In this document: positions 35,793-44,412 of the stretch, one piece after another
How the letters are laid out: each line of letters starts with the position of its first letter
Numbering within the stretch: position 1 is the first letter of the stretch
Assembly (NCBI RefSeq): GCF_015352975.1
Contig: NZ_JACYIZ010000008.1
Span: forward strand, 54,420 to 118,419
Length of the DNA: 64,000 bases
Source of the DNA: Aestuariimicrobium ganziense
Lineage (GTDB): Bacteria > Actinomycetota > Actinomycetes > Propionibacteriales > Propionibacteriaceae
Direction: 5' to 3'
The notes under the pieces: model-generated
Seen by the model: only the letters and a program-made list of their open reading frames with translations
Told to the model about the DNA's origin: nothing
Databases searched by the model: none
Made by a program: the position numbers and the translations under genes

Positions 35793-37829
35793 TCAGGCGC
35801 CGACGCGGGCCTCGAGGTGCTTCACGTCGGGGTCGGAGCCGCGGAAGTCGCGGTAGGCAGCCATCACCTCGATCGAGCCGCCTCGTCCGAGCAGCGTGCG
35901 ACGGAACCGCTCACCGGCCTCGCGGTTGAGCATGCCGTTCTCACCGAACCAGGCCACCGTGTCGGCGTCCATGATCTCGCTCCACAGGTAGGAGTAGTAC
36001 GCCGCGGCATACCCCGAGCCCCAGATGTGGCTGAAGTAGGTGCTGCGGTAGCGCGGGGGCACGACGTCGACACCGGCCTCGGCCAGCACGCGCGCCTCGA
36101 ACTCCTCCACGCCCGACGCGTCGGCCGGCAACTGGTCGACCGGCAGCGTGTGCCAGGCCTGGTCGAGGATCATCGCGGCGGTGGTCTCGCCGTACTCGAA
36201 GCCTCGTCCGAAGCTGCGGGCAGCCAACAGCGTCTCGATCCACTCCGCCGGCATCGGTTCACCGGTCTCGTGGTGCACCGCGTACTGGGCCAAGAGTTCC
36301 GGCTGCCAGGCCCAGATCTCGTTGACCTGGCTGGGGAACTCGACGAAGTCACGCGGCACCTCGGTACCGGTGCGCGAGGGGTGGCGCACGTCCGACAGCA
36401 GTCCGTGCAGGTCGTGGCCGAACTCGTGGAACAGGGTGATCACGTTGTCCCACGACAGCAGGCTGGGCGATCCCGGCGCCGGCTCGGGGAAGTTGCAGGT
36501 GTTGGTCACCAGCGGGCGATCGTCCAACAGCGTCGACTGGTCGACGAGCGAGGTCATCCACGCCCCACCCTGCTTGGTCGGCCGGGTGTAGGGGTCGATC
36601 ACCACCGCACCCAGCGGCGATCCGTCCTCTTCGCGTACCTCGTAGACCCGCGAAGCCTCGGTGTAGCCCCGCAGTTCAGGCCGGTGGACGAAGGTGATGC
36701 CGTACAGCGCGGTCGCGGCAGCGAACACGCCCTTGGTCAGCACGTTCTCGAACTCCAGGTAGGGACGAAGCTGTGAGTCGCCCAGCTGGAACCGTTCCTG
36801 TCGGACGATCTCGGCGGTCCACGCCCAGTCCCACGCCTCGAAGGTCTCACCGGGCACCAGCTCGGCGAACCGGGCCGCCAGTTCGTCCGCCTCGGTGCGG
36901 GCATTGGCGTGCGAGGCTCGTCCCAGACGGGTGAGGATCTCACCGATCACCTCGGTGCTGCCGGCGCAGCCGTCCTCAGCGACGTACGCCCCGTGGTGGG
37001 GGTAGCCGAGCAACTCGGCCCGCTCGGCGCGCAGCTTGGCGATCTGGATGATCAGGTCACCGGTGGGGTGCGCGCCGCCCAGTCCCCGGTTGATGCTCAG
37101 CTGGAACAGTTCCCGGCGCAGCTCGCGGTCGTCCAGCGAGGTCATCAGCGGCTGCTGGGTGGTGTTGGTCAGGGTCAGCAGCCAGCCCTCGAGCCCGGCT
37201 GCCTTGGCGTCCTCGGCAGCACCGGCGACCTCGTCCTCGCTCAACCCGGCCAGCCGCTCACGATCGGTGACGTGCACCGACGAGGCATTGCGTCCGGCCA
37301 CGACCAACTCCTCGAACTGCGCCGACAGGGTGGCCAGCTCGGTGTTGATCTGCTTGAACCGCTCCTGGGCCTCACCCTCGAGGTGCACCCCGCCACGGCG
37401 GTACTCCTTGAGCCGCTCCTCGAGCAGGTGGGCGTCCTGCTCGTCGAGGACGATCTCGGCCTCCTCGACCCGGGCATCCAGCGCGACCAGGCGCTGGTAG
37501 AGCCGGCGGTCCAGGTTGATCCGGTCGGTGTGCTCGGCGAGCTTGGGGGCGAGGTCGCGCATGATCGCGTCCCGCTCGTCGTTGGTGTCGGCGGCCTTGG
37601 CCACCCAGAACGCGTACATCGCCCGGGTCAGAGTGGCGCCGGTGCGCTCCCACGCCTCGAGCACGTTCGCGACGGTGGCCGGCGACTCGTCGGTGGCGAT
37701 CACCTCGAGTTCGGCGATCTGCTCGTCCATGCCGACCTCGATTGCCTCACGGAAGTCGGCGTCGGTGATCGCGGCATAGTCGGGCAGCTGGAACTCCAGC
37801 GCGGAGGGGGACAGCAGAGGGTTGGCCAT
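35793..37829 (-). CDS. M3-family oligopeptidase (Dcp/OpdA type)
   Basis: A 678-residue cytoplasmic zinc peptidase. The long helical N-terminal half is followed by the thimet-oligopeptidase core with the zinc motif LFHEFGHDLHGLL (about residue 468) and a downstream Glu ligand. C-terminal blocks such as FSHIWGSGYAAAYYSYLWSE are characteristic of peptidyl-dipeptidase Dcp. It would trim short peptides to dipeptides or tripeptides. ATG at 37829 (MANPLL) is used; the frame is open for four more codons. It is a single transcription unit with about 30 bases to the next gene upstream. Confidence 0.93.
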   Translation of the reverse strand: MANPLLSPSALEFQLPDYAAITDADFREAIEVGMDEQIAELEVIATDESPATVANVLEAWERTGATLTRAMYAFWVAKAADTNDERDAIMRDLAPKLAEHTDRINLDRRLYQRLVALDARVEEAEIVLDEQDAHLLEERLKEYRRGGVHLEGEAQERFKQINTELATLSAQFEELVVAGRNASSVHVTDRERLAGLSEDEVAGAAEDAKAAGLEGWLLTLTNTTQQPLMTSLDDRELRRELFQLSINRGLGGAHPTGDLIIQIAKLRAERAELLGYPHHGAYVAEDGCAGSTEVIGEILTRLGRASHANARTEADELAARFAELVPGETFEAWDWAWTAEIVRQERFQLGDSQLRPYLEFENVLTKGVFAAATALYGITFVHRPELRGYTEASRVYEVREEDGSPLGAVVIDPYTRPTKQGGAWMTSLVDQSTLLDDRPLVTNTCNFPEPAPGSPSLLSWDNVITLFHEFGHDLHGLLSDVRHPSRTGTEVPRDFVEFPSQVNEIWAWQPELLAQYAVHHETGEPMPAEWIETLLAARSFGRGFEYGETTAAMILDQAWHTLPVDQLPADASGVEEFEARVLAEAGVDVVPPRYRSTYFSHIWGSGYAAAYYSYLWSEIMDADTVAWFGENGMLNREAGERFRRTLLGRGGSIEVMAAYRDFRGSDPDVKHLEARVGA

Positions 37830-37862
37830 GGATCCATCCAACCAGAGCCTCGACGCAGCTGC

Positions 37863-38729
37863 TCAGCCAGCGTCGAGCCGCCACACGCTCACCGGCACCG
37901 CCGACTTGCCGCACGACTCGGGCAGTTCGCCCGCGTCCACCTGCACCGGGGTGCCCGCCAGCCCCAGCCGCACGGCGATGTCGGCGACCTGGTCGGCGGG
38001 GGGCAGGTGTGATCGTCCCCTGTCGTGCCAGGCCGAGGTGGTCGAGACCACCCCGGCGTCGAGGTCGGCCAGCACCTGCTCGGCCAACTCGACACCGACC
38101 CGGCCGAACACCTGCCCGGTCGGCAGCGCCAGCACCGTCGGTGCGAACCGGTGCCCGCCGAGGTGGCTGCACTCCCACACGCGTCCGGGTGCCAGCTGCT
38201 CGACGGCGGCGGCGATCGGTCGTCCGACCAGGGCACAGCACTGGTCACGCTTGGCGTTGGTGCAGACCAGCAGGGCGCCGGGCTGGTCGGCCAGCCAGTC
38301 GGGGTGGCGGTCGGCGGTCAACGTGAGCACCTGGTCGCCCAGGGCGTCGAGTCTGGCCCGCAGCTCGTCCGGATCGCTCGCCTCGACGCCACCCAACCAC
38401 GGCCGCCCCGCCAAGGACGAGGCGATCAACAGCGTGCGCGACGCCATGTGGTGGGCATCGGCGTGCCGTCCCGGACGACGGACCAGCACCAGTCGTCCGC
38501 CCCGCGAGGAGCACCACTGGTCGAGCCACTGACCGAACTCGGGGTCGAGGTGCGATTCGGTGGCCGCCGTGCGTCCCCAGGGTCCCGGCACCTCGAGCGC
38601 CACCCAGAACAGCGCGCGTGCTGCCGTGCCCCACGCGGGCAGGTCGTCGCGCAGCCAGGCATCGTGGCAGCGAACGGCGTCATGGCGTCCGACCGGAGCA
38701 GGGGGGACTGGGGAAGGGGCGTCAGTCAC
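37863..38729 (-). CDS. sucrase/ferredoxin-like (Suc_Fer) protein
   Basis: A 288-residue protein matching the Suc_Fer-like family: LLVCTNAKRDQCCALVGRP near residue 175 and WECSHLGGHRFAPTVLALP near 210 form a thioredoxin-like [2Fe-2S] ferredoxin module with Cys/His ligands. The N-terminal half has no recognised motif. The role is presumed electron transfer with an unknown partner. The start is GTG at 38729, overlapping the P-loop kinase stop by 8 bases, so the two are co-transcribed. Confidence 0.85.
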   Translation of the reverse strand: MTDAPSPVPPAPVGRHDAVRCHDAWLRDDLPAWGTAARALFWVALEVPGPWGRTAATESHLDPEFGQWLDQWCSSRGGRLVLVRRPGRHADAHHMASRTLLIASSLAGRPWLGGVEASDPDELRARLDALGDQVLTLTADRHPDWLADQPGALLVCTNAKRDQCCALVGRPIAAAVEQLAPGRVWECSHLGGHRFAPTVLALPTGQVFGRVGVELAEQVLADLDAGVVSTTSAWHDRGRSHLPPADQVADIAVRLGLAGTPVQVDAGELPESCGKSAVPVSVWRLDAG

Positions 38730-39240
38730 CGTTCAAGACTGCCACGATCTGGCTGACCGCCTCGTCGAGCGTGGTGGTTCCGCTGTCGATGACCAGGTCG
38801 ACGGCCAGCCCGGCCACCCCAGCATCGTGGTCGGCATGGTCGCGGGTCAGGAACGCGAGATCCTTCGAGATCCCGCGGCTCGGGTCGGTCTGCGCCCGGG
38901 CATGGGCCGCGGCCAGGTCGATCGCGAGCCGCACCGTCACCACCCGCGTGCCCTCCGGTGCCCAGCGGGTCACCTCGGCGACCTGGTCGGGGGTCGACGG
39001 CCCCTCGCAGACCACGGTCGCCCCCTGTCGCAGCCACGCCCCGGTCAACTCGCCGAGCACCTGGTGGGCGGCCGCCCAGTCGGCCCGAGCGACTGAGTCG
39101 GCGACCTCGTCCAGACCGACCAGCGCGACCAGGTGCCCGCGCTCGCGAAGCTGGGCGGCGACCCCAGCGGCCGTCGACGACTTGCCGCTGGCGATCGGCC
39201 CGACCACCAGGAGCAGGTCTGCCGCGCTGCGAGTGCTCAC
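38722..39240 (-). CDS. P-loop kinase-like ATPase
   Basis: A 172-residue single-domain P-loop protein with Walker [11 protein letters not shown] (residues about 14-23), a DEV segment after LVALVGL, and [24 protein letters not shown] as a likely LID/substrate region. It resembles the small nucleoside/shikimate kinase-like group annotated only as AAA proteins. GTG at 39240 overlaps the pstB stop by four bases, making it the fifth gene of the pst transcript, in the place where phoU often sits. Function unknown. Confidence 0.8.
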   Translation of the reverse strand: MSTRSAADLLLVVGPIASGKSSTAAGVAAQLRERGHLVALVGLDEVADSVARADWAAAHQVLGELTGAWLRQGATVVCEGPSTPDQVAEVTRWAPEGTRVVTVRLAIDLAAAHARAQTDPSRGISKDLAFLTRDHADHDAGVAGLAVDLVIDSGTTTLDEAVSQIVAVLNGD

Positions 39241-40016
39241 CCGAAGCGGCCGGTGATGTAGTCCTCGGTGGACTTCTGGTCGGGGGTCGAGAAGATCTTG
39301 TCGGTCGGGCCCATCTCGATCAGCTTGCCCGGCGCACCGGTGCCGGCGATGTTGAAGAACGCCGTGGCATCCGAGACCCGCGCGGCCTGCTGCATGTTGT
39401 GGGTGACGATGACGATGGTGTAGCTGTCCTTGAGTTCCTGGATGAGGTCCTCGATGGCCAGCGTCGAGATCGGGTCGAGGGCCGAACACGGCTCGTCCAT
39501 CAGCAGCACCTCGGGCTGCATGGCGATCGCCCGAGCGATGCACAGACGCTGCTGCTGGCCGCCCGACAGGCCCGAGCCCGGCAGGCTGAGCCGGTTCTTG
39601 ACCTCTTCCCACAGGTTCGCGCCGCGCAAGGCCCGCTCGGCGACGTCGTCGGCCTCGGAGCCCTTCATCTTGCGGTTGTTCAGCTTGAGCCCGGCGAGCA
39701 CGTTCTCCTTGATCGACATCGTCGGGAACGGGTTGGGCCGCTGGAACACCATGCCGATCTGGCGACGCACGTTGACCGGGTCGACGCCGGGGCCGTACAG
39801 GTCGTGTCCGTCGAGCAGCAGTTCGCCCTCGACGTAGGCACCCGGAATCACTTCGTGCATGCGGTTCAGCGAGCGCAGCATGGTCGACTTGCCACAACCC
39901 GACGGACCGATGAACGCTGTCACCGACCGGGGCTCGATCACCATCGAGATGTCTTCGACGGCCTTGAACGAGCCGTAGTAGATGTCGAGGTTCTTGGCCT
40001 CGATGCGCTTGGACAT
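39237..40016 (-). CDS. pstB: phosphate ABC transporter ATP-binding protein PstB
   Basis: A 259-residue ATPase of the high-affinity phosphate importer. It has Walker [10 protein letters not shown] near residue 33, Q-loop FQRPNPFP (PstB-specific), signature [15 protein letters not shown] and Walker [15 protein letters not shown]. It couples ATP hydrolysis to uptake through PstC/PstA. It lies about 50 bases after pstA and overlaps the P-loop kinase gene by four bases. Confidence 0.97.
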   Translation of the reverse strand: MSKRIEAKNLDIYYGSFKAVEDISMVIEPRSVTAFIGPSGCGKSTMLRSLNRMHEVIPGAYVEGELLLDGHDLYGPGVDPVNVRRQIGMVFQRPNPFPTMSIKENVLAGLKLNNRKMKGSEADDVAERALRGANLWEEVKNRLSLPGSGLSGGQQQRLCIARAIAMQPEVLLMDEPCSALDPISTLAIEDLIQELKDSYTIVIVTHNMQQAARVSDATAFFNIAGTGAPGKLIEMGPTDKIFSTPDQKSTEDYITGRFG

Positions 40017-40070
40017 GTGCGGTGGTTCTCCTGGGTCAGCGGCTGGACGTCGGCTGGGGGATGGCCCCGG

Positions 40071-41129
40071 TCAGCGACCGGCCTTGGGGGCGAATCGTGC
40101 GGCGATCACTCGCCCGATGAGGTTGAGCAGCATGACGATGAGGATCAGTGTGAGGGCTCCTGCCCAGGCGCGGTCCCAGTAGGGCTGGCGCGGGATGCCC
40201 GGGTGGGCGTAGGAGTCGTAGACGAACACCGGCAGGGTCATCATCTGGCCCTGGGTCGGGTTGTTGTTGAGGCTCTGCGTGAAGCCCGCGGCCACCATCA
40301 ACGGAGCCGTCTCACCGATGACTCGGGCGATCGCGAGGATCACACCCGACACGATGCCCGAGATGGCGGTGGGGATGACGATGCTGAGGATGGTCTTCCA
40401 CTTCGGCACCCCGAGTGCATAGGCGGCCTCGCGCAGTTCGTTGGGGACGATGCGCAGCAGCTCCTCGACCGAGCGGACGACGACCGGGATCATCAGCACC
40501 GACAGGGCGATGGCGCCGCCGATGCCGTTGACGGTGCCGGGCCCGAACAGCAGCGCCATCAGCGCGTAGGCGAACAGGCCGGCGACGATCGAGGGAATGC
40601 CGGTCATCACGTCGACGAAGAAGGTGATGCCCTTGGCCAGCTTGGAGTTGCCGCCGTACTCAGCCAGGTAGATCGCGGTCAACAGGCCGATCGGCACCGA
40701 GATGGCGGTGGCGATGCCGGTCACGTAGAGGGTGCCGTAGATGGCGTGGGCCGCACCACCGCCTTCACCCACGATGTTGCGCATCGAGTAGGTGAAGAAC
40801 GGGGCGTCGAGGCGGGCCAGACCGTTCTTGACAGCGATCCAGCTGACCCAGACCAGCGGCACCAGCGCCAGCATGAACATGCCATAGACGATGTGCTGCG
40901 CGAGCCGGTCGTTGGCGCGGCGTCGTCCCTCGACGTAGAGCGACAGCACGTGCATGCCGACGACGAAGACGGCAGCCGCGATCAGGGTCGAGGCGGCGAC
41001 CTTCATGCCGCCGAAGACCAGACCGACGATGAGGGCGAGGCCGAGGCCGGCCCACGGTGCCCACCGGGGCAGCTGGCCTGCCTTGAGCGGGTTGAGCGCC
41101 TTGCTGGAGGAGTTCGTGGTGACCGACAT
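40071..41129 (-). CDS. pstA: phosphate ABC transporter permease PstA
   Basis: A 352-residue permease. An actinobacterial N-terminal extension with two or three helices precedes the canonical permease domain of about 260 residues, which carries the coupling motif EELLRIVPNELREAAYALGVPKW. It forms the channel with PstC. The ATG at 41129 overlaps the pstC stop by one base and was chosen over upstream codons for that reason and for family length. Confidence 0.95.
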   Translation of the reverse strand: MSVTTNSSSKALNPLKAGQLPRWAPWAGLGLALIVGLVFGGMKVAASTLIAAAVFVVGMHVLSLYVEGRRRANDRLAQHIVYGMFMLALVPLVWVSWIAVKNGLARLDAPFFTYSMRNIVGEGGGAAHAIYGTLYVTGIATAISVPIGLLTAIYLAEYGGNSKLAKGITFFVDVMTGIPSIVAGLFAYALMALLFGPGTVNGIGGAIALSVLMIPVVVRSVEELLRIVPNELREAAYALGVPKWKTILSIVIPTAISGIVSGVILAIARVIGETAPLMVAAGFTQSLNNNPTQGQMMTLPVFVYDSYAHPGIPRQPYWDRAWAGALTLILIVMLLNLIGRVIAARFAPKAGR

Positions 41130-42088
41130 CAGTTCGCTCCCGAGTACTGGGCGCGCCGCGACACGATCCACCGCGCGAGGATGTTGACGGCCAGGGTGAT
41201 GATGAACAGGACCAGGCCCGAGGCGATCAACTGGTTGACCCGCAGGCCGAAGGCCTCAGGGAAGTTCAGCGCGATGTTGGCGGCGATCGAGTTGGGGTTC
41301 TGCTGGGTGAGCACCTTGAAGTGGATGACACCGGCGCCCGACAGCACCATCGCCACGGCCATGGTCTCGCCCAGCGCCCGGCCCAGGCCGAGCATGATGG
41401 CCGAGACGATGCCGGCGCGCGCGAACGGGAAGACCGCCATCCGGATCATCTCCCAGCGGGTCGAGCCCAGGGCCAGGGCAGCCTCCTCGTGCAGCCGCGG
41501 GGTCTGCAGGAACACCTCTCGGCACAGCGAGGTGATGATCGGCAGGATCATCACGGCGAGGACGAAGGCGGTGGTGAAGATCGTCCGGCCGGTGCCAGAG
41601 GGGTTGCCGCTGAACAACGGGAACCAGCCCAGGTACTTCGACAGCCAGAGGTGGGCGGGCTGCAGGGCCGGCGCCAACTGGAAGATGCCCCACAGGCCGT
41701 AGACCACCGACGGCACCGCGGCCAGCAGGTCGATCAGGTAGCCCAGGCTCTGGGCGAGTCGGCGGGGGGCGTAGTGCGAGATGAACAGGGCGATGCCGAT
41801 CGAGACCGGCACGGCGATCAGCAGAGCGAGGAAGGCGGCCCAGACGGTGCCGAAGGCGAAGGGGAGGACCCAGCCCCAGAACTCGCCGTAGCCCTGCTCG
41901 GCCAGCACGTCGGGGGCGGTGGTCAGCGCAGGCAGGGCCTGGGCGAGGAGGAAGATGGCGACCGCGGCCAGGATCACCAGGATCGACACGCCGGACAACG
42001 TCGAGAGTCCTCCGAAGACCGTGTCGCCGATGCGGCGCTTGGCCGGGCGCAGGGAACTGTCCGTCTGCGCGATGGTGCTCGAACTCAC
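41129..42088 (-). CDS. pstC: phosphate ABC transporter permease PstC
   Basis: A 319-residue permease with six helices and the coupling loop TPRLHEEAALALGSTRWEMI near residue 200. The loop region with FISHYAPRR near residue 110 is typical of PstC. It starts with GTG at 42088, 128 bases after pstS, a gap containing a strong hairpin that probably lowers its expression relative to pstS. Confidence 0.96.
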   Translation of the reverse strand: MSSSTIAQTDSSLRPAKRRIGDTVFGGLSTLSGVSILVILAAVAIFLLAQALPALTTAPDVLAEQGYGEFWGWVLPFAFGTVWAAFLALLIAVPVSIGIALFISHYAPRRLAQSLGYLIDLLAAVPSVVYGLWGIFQLAPALQPAHLWLSKYLGWFPLFSGNPSGTGRTIFTTAFVLAVMILPIITSLCREVFLQTPRLHEEAALALGSTRWEMIRMAVFPFARAGIVSAIMLGLGRALGETMAVAMVLSGAGVIHFKVLTQQNPNSIAANIALNFPEAFGLRVNQLIASGLVLFIITLAVNILARWIVSRRAQYSGAN

Positions 42089-42158
42089 GTCACCCTTCCA
42101 GGGTTGGTCCGCCGTGGCGGAGGTGGTGCGGGGGGGGGCGTACGGCAGTTGACCGTCT

Positions 42159-42193
42159 GGTGCCCGCCCCCGGGGTTCCCGGGAGCGGGCACC
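42159..42193 (-). terminator. hairpin between pstS and pstC
   Basis: A 16-bp stem (GGTGCCCGC... with GCGGGCACC) with one mismatch and a 3-base loop lies 24 bases after the pstS stop. It should end most transcripts after pstS and so favour the binding protein over the membrane subunits, a common arrangement in binding-protein operons. Confidence 0.85.
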
Positions 42194-42216
42194 AGTGTCA
42201 GTCTGTCAGCACGCGG

Positions 42217-43332
42217 TCACTTGATGGAGTCGACCGCAGCCTTCATCTTGGCCTGCATGTCGGCGGACAGCGGGGCAGAGCCGACCTTCTCGTGGGCGAC
42301 CTTCTGGCCCTCGTCCGAGACCATGTAGCCGACGTAGGCCTTGACCAGCTCGGCGTCCTTGTCGTCCTTGTAGTCCTCACAGACCAGGGCGTAGGCGACC
42401 AGCGCGATCGGGTAGGCACCCTGGGCCTTGCGGTCGAGCTTCAGGGCCCAGTCGTGGTCCTTGCGGCCCTCGACCTTGGGGCTGGCCTCAACCAACTTGG
42501 CGGCCTTGTCGGCGTCCGGGCCGAGGAACTCCTCGCCCACCTTCACCTTGGCGACGCCCAGGTCGCCGGCCTGCGAGGCGTCGGCGTAACCGATGGTGTT
42601 CTTGCCCTGGGTGACGGCGTCGACGACACCAGCGGTGCCCTTGGCGGCCTCGCCACCGAAGGCCGACGGCCACTCACCATTGGCCTTCTCGGTCCACACC
42701 GACGGGGCGGCCTGGGAGAGGTAGTCGGTGAAGTTCTCGGTGGTGCCCGAGTCGTCGGAGCGGTGGACGGCGGTGATCGTCGCGTCGGGCAGGGTGACGC
42801 CCTCGTTGGTGGCGGCGATCTTCGGGTCGTTCCACTTCGTGATCTTGCCGGCGAAGATGCCGGCCAGGGTGTCGGGATCGAGCTTGAGCTCGTCGACACC
42901 GTCGACCTTGTAGATCACGGCGATCGGGGAGATGTAGACGGGCAGGTTCAGCGCGTTCGACTCGGCGGTGCACTTGCCGAACGAGCCGGCCTTCATCTCC
43001 TCGTCCTTGAAGGCCCGGTCGGAGCCGGCGAACTGCACGCCGCCGCCCTGGAAGGCCTTGCGGCCGGCGCCGGAGCCGTCGGGGGAGTAGTTGATGGTGA
43101 CGCCGCTGTTCTTCTTCTGGAACTCGGCGATCCAGGTCTGCTGGGCGACGCTCATCGAGGAGGCGCCCTGGCCGGCGAGGGTGCCGCTGAGGTTCGATCC
43201 CGCGTCGGCCGAGCCGCTGCTCTGGGTGGTGGCGTTGTCAGCCGGGGTTCCCTCGTTGGCGGCGCAGGCGCTCATCGACAGCGCGGCAGCCATCAGGATG
43301 GCGAACGGGGCGCCGATCTTCTTGATGTTCAA
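42217..43332 (-). CDS. pstS: phosphate-binding lipoprotein PstS
   Basis: A 371-residue lipoprotein with signal peptide and lipobox LSMSAC. The mature protein shows phosphate-binding segments GQGASSMSVAQQTW (P-loop-like Ser), SPDGSGAGRKAFQGGGVQFAGSD with the conserved ligand Ser/Gly/Asp residues, and HRSDDSGTTENF. It delivers phosphate to PstCA. The start is TTG at 43332 with GAGGAAAG upstream. A PHO box lies about 110 bases upstream. Confidence 0.96.
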   Translation of the reverse strand: MNIKKIGAPFAILMAAALSMSACAANEGTPADNATTQSSGSADAGSNLSGTLAGQGASSMSVAQQTWIAEFQKKNSGVTINYSPDGSGAGRKAFQGGGVQFAGSDRAFKDEEMKAGSFGKCTAESNALNLPVYISPIAVIYKVDGVDELKLDPDTLAGIFAGKITKWNDPKIAATNEGVTLPDATITAVHRSDDSGTTENFTDYLSQAAPSVWTEKANGEWPSAFGGEAAKGTAGVVDAVTQGKNTIGYADASQAGDLGVAKVKVGEEFLGPDADKAAKLVEASPKVEGRKDHDWALKLDRKAQGAYPIALVAYALVCEDYKDDKDAELVKAYVGYMVSDEGQKVAHEKVGSAPLSADMQAKMKAAVDSIK

Positions 43333-43442
43333 CGTCTTTCCTCACGAGTGAGACAAGGGCGGGGTGGTCACCCCGGGTGCCGGTTCTGCCACCGGCGCCG
43401 TCACTCACGCTAGGGAGGCCTCATGACGCGTCCGGTCCCTGC

Positions 43443-43462
43443 GGGTGAACGCAGGGTGAACG
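43443..43462 (-). promoter_or_regulatory. PHO box (PhoP-type operator) of pstS
   Basis: Read on the minus strand the site holds two direct copies of GTTCACC spaced 11 bases start to start (GTTCACCCTGCGTTCACC). This matches the actinobacterial PHO box of 11-base direct repeats bound by PhoP/RegX3-type regulators under phosphate starvation. It lies about 110 bases upstream of pstS. Confidence 0.85.
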
Positions 43463-43511
43463 GGGAATCTCGTTTCGGTCACTGCGTCGCGCGCCAGATG
43501 GCGGACGGTGC

Positions 43512-44411
43512 TCAGAACTTGGACTTGACGGTCTCCTGGACGACCAGGCGTCCCTCGCCGTCGACGTGCAGCACCTGGGTCTCGGCAGTCAGCATCGGCT
43601 TGTGTGGCATGTCGATCGCCTCGCGCATGGTAGGCAGCACCGGGCGGTGCCCGCAGACCGCCAACGGCTGGTCCATGGTCTGGCGCACACGGTTGAGCAG
43701 CCGGCGCATCGCCTTGGCCGCCCCTTCGGGCTTCTTCTCGAACGCTTCCTCGCTCAACTCGTCGACCTCGACCAGGTCGACCTTGGCCGCTTCGGCATAG
43801 GGACGAAGGGTCTGCACGCACCGGGTCGAGGACGACGAGATGCACTCGGCCACGCCGTAGGCGGCGAGCAGGCCGGCCAAGCGCTTGCTCTGCCGGCGAC
43901 CCCGGGTGCCGATCGGGCGCTTCCAGTCCTTGCCACCCGACCAGTTCTTGCGCTCCATCGCCTTGGCGTGGCGCACGATCAGCAGCACCCCGGTCGGTTC
44001 GGCGGCCAGCGCCTTGTCGAGCAGGCCACGCTCGTCCTCGTAGCTCAACCGCCGGCGCGCCTTGCTCACCGGCAGCCACTCGACCCGGTCGACCTCGGAC
44101 GACTTCTTCCAGCGGTGCTCACTGACCACGTGACCGCGCCACCAGTGCACCGTCTTGGGTCCCTTGCCGATCGGGTAGCTGGACGAGCCCAGAGGCAGCC
44201 CGACCCTGATCTGGCAGCCGGTCTCCTCGCGCACCTCACGGACGGCGGTGACGGCCAGGTCCTCGTCCGGACGAGGCTTGCCCTTGGGCAGCGACCAGTC
44301 GTCGTAGGCGGGGCGGTGGACGACCAGCACCTCTGGCTCGCCGGTGGTGCTGTCACGCAGCACCACAGCCCCTGCGGCGACCTGGACCGGTCGGTTCTTC
44401 TTGCTGCTCAC
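43512..44411 (-). CDS. mutT1: MutT1-type Nudix hydrolase fused to histidine phosphatase
   Basis: A 299-residue two-domain protein. Residues about 8-140 are a Nudix domain with the box GKPRPDEDLAVTAV-REVREETG. Residues about 145-295 are a SixA-like histidine phosphatase starting VLLIVRHAKAM. The fusion is known as mycobacterial MutT1, which degrades 8-oxo-GTP/dGTP and diadenosine polyphosphates. It lies one base after ppk, as in M. tuberculosis (Rv2984-Rv2985). The start is GTG at 44411. Confidence 0.93.
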   Translation of the reverse strand: MSSKKNRPVQVAAGAVVLRDSTTGEPEVLVVHRPAYDDWSLPKGKPRPDEDLAVTAVREVREETGCQIRVGLPLGSSSYPIGKGPKTVHWWRGHVVSEHRWKKSSEVDRVEWLPVSKARRRLSYEDERGLLDKALAAEPTGVLLIVRHAKAMERKNWSGGKDWKRPIGTRGRRQSKRLAGLLAAYGVAECISSSSTRCVQTLRPYAEAAKVDLVEVDELSEEAFEKKPEGAAKAMRRLLNRVRQTMDQPLAVCGHRPVLPTMREAIDMPHKPMLTAETQVLHVDGEGRLVVQETVKSKF

Positions 44412-44412
44412 G

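Noticed and set aside
38958..41702. Long open frame of about 910 codons antisense to the pst genes
   Set aside because: Composition is Arg/Ala/Gly/Asp-rich with no recognisable motif; the pst genes on the other strand are unambiguous.
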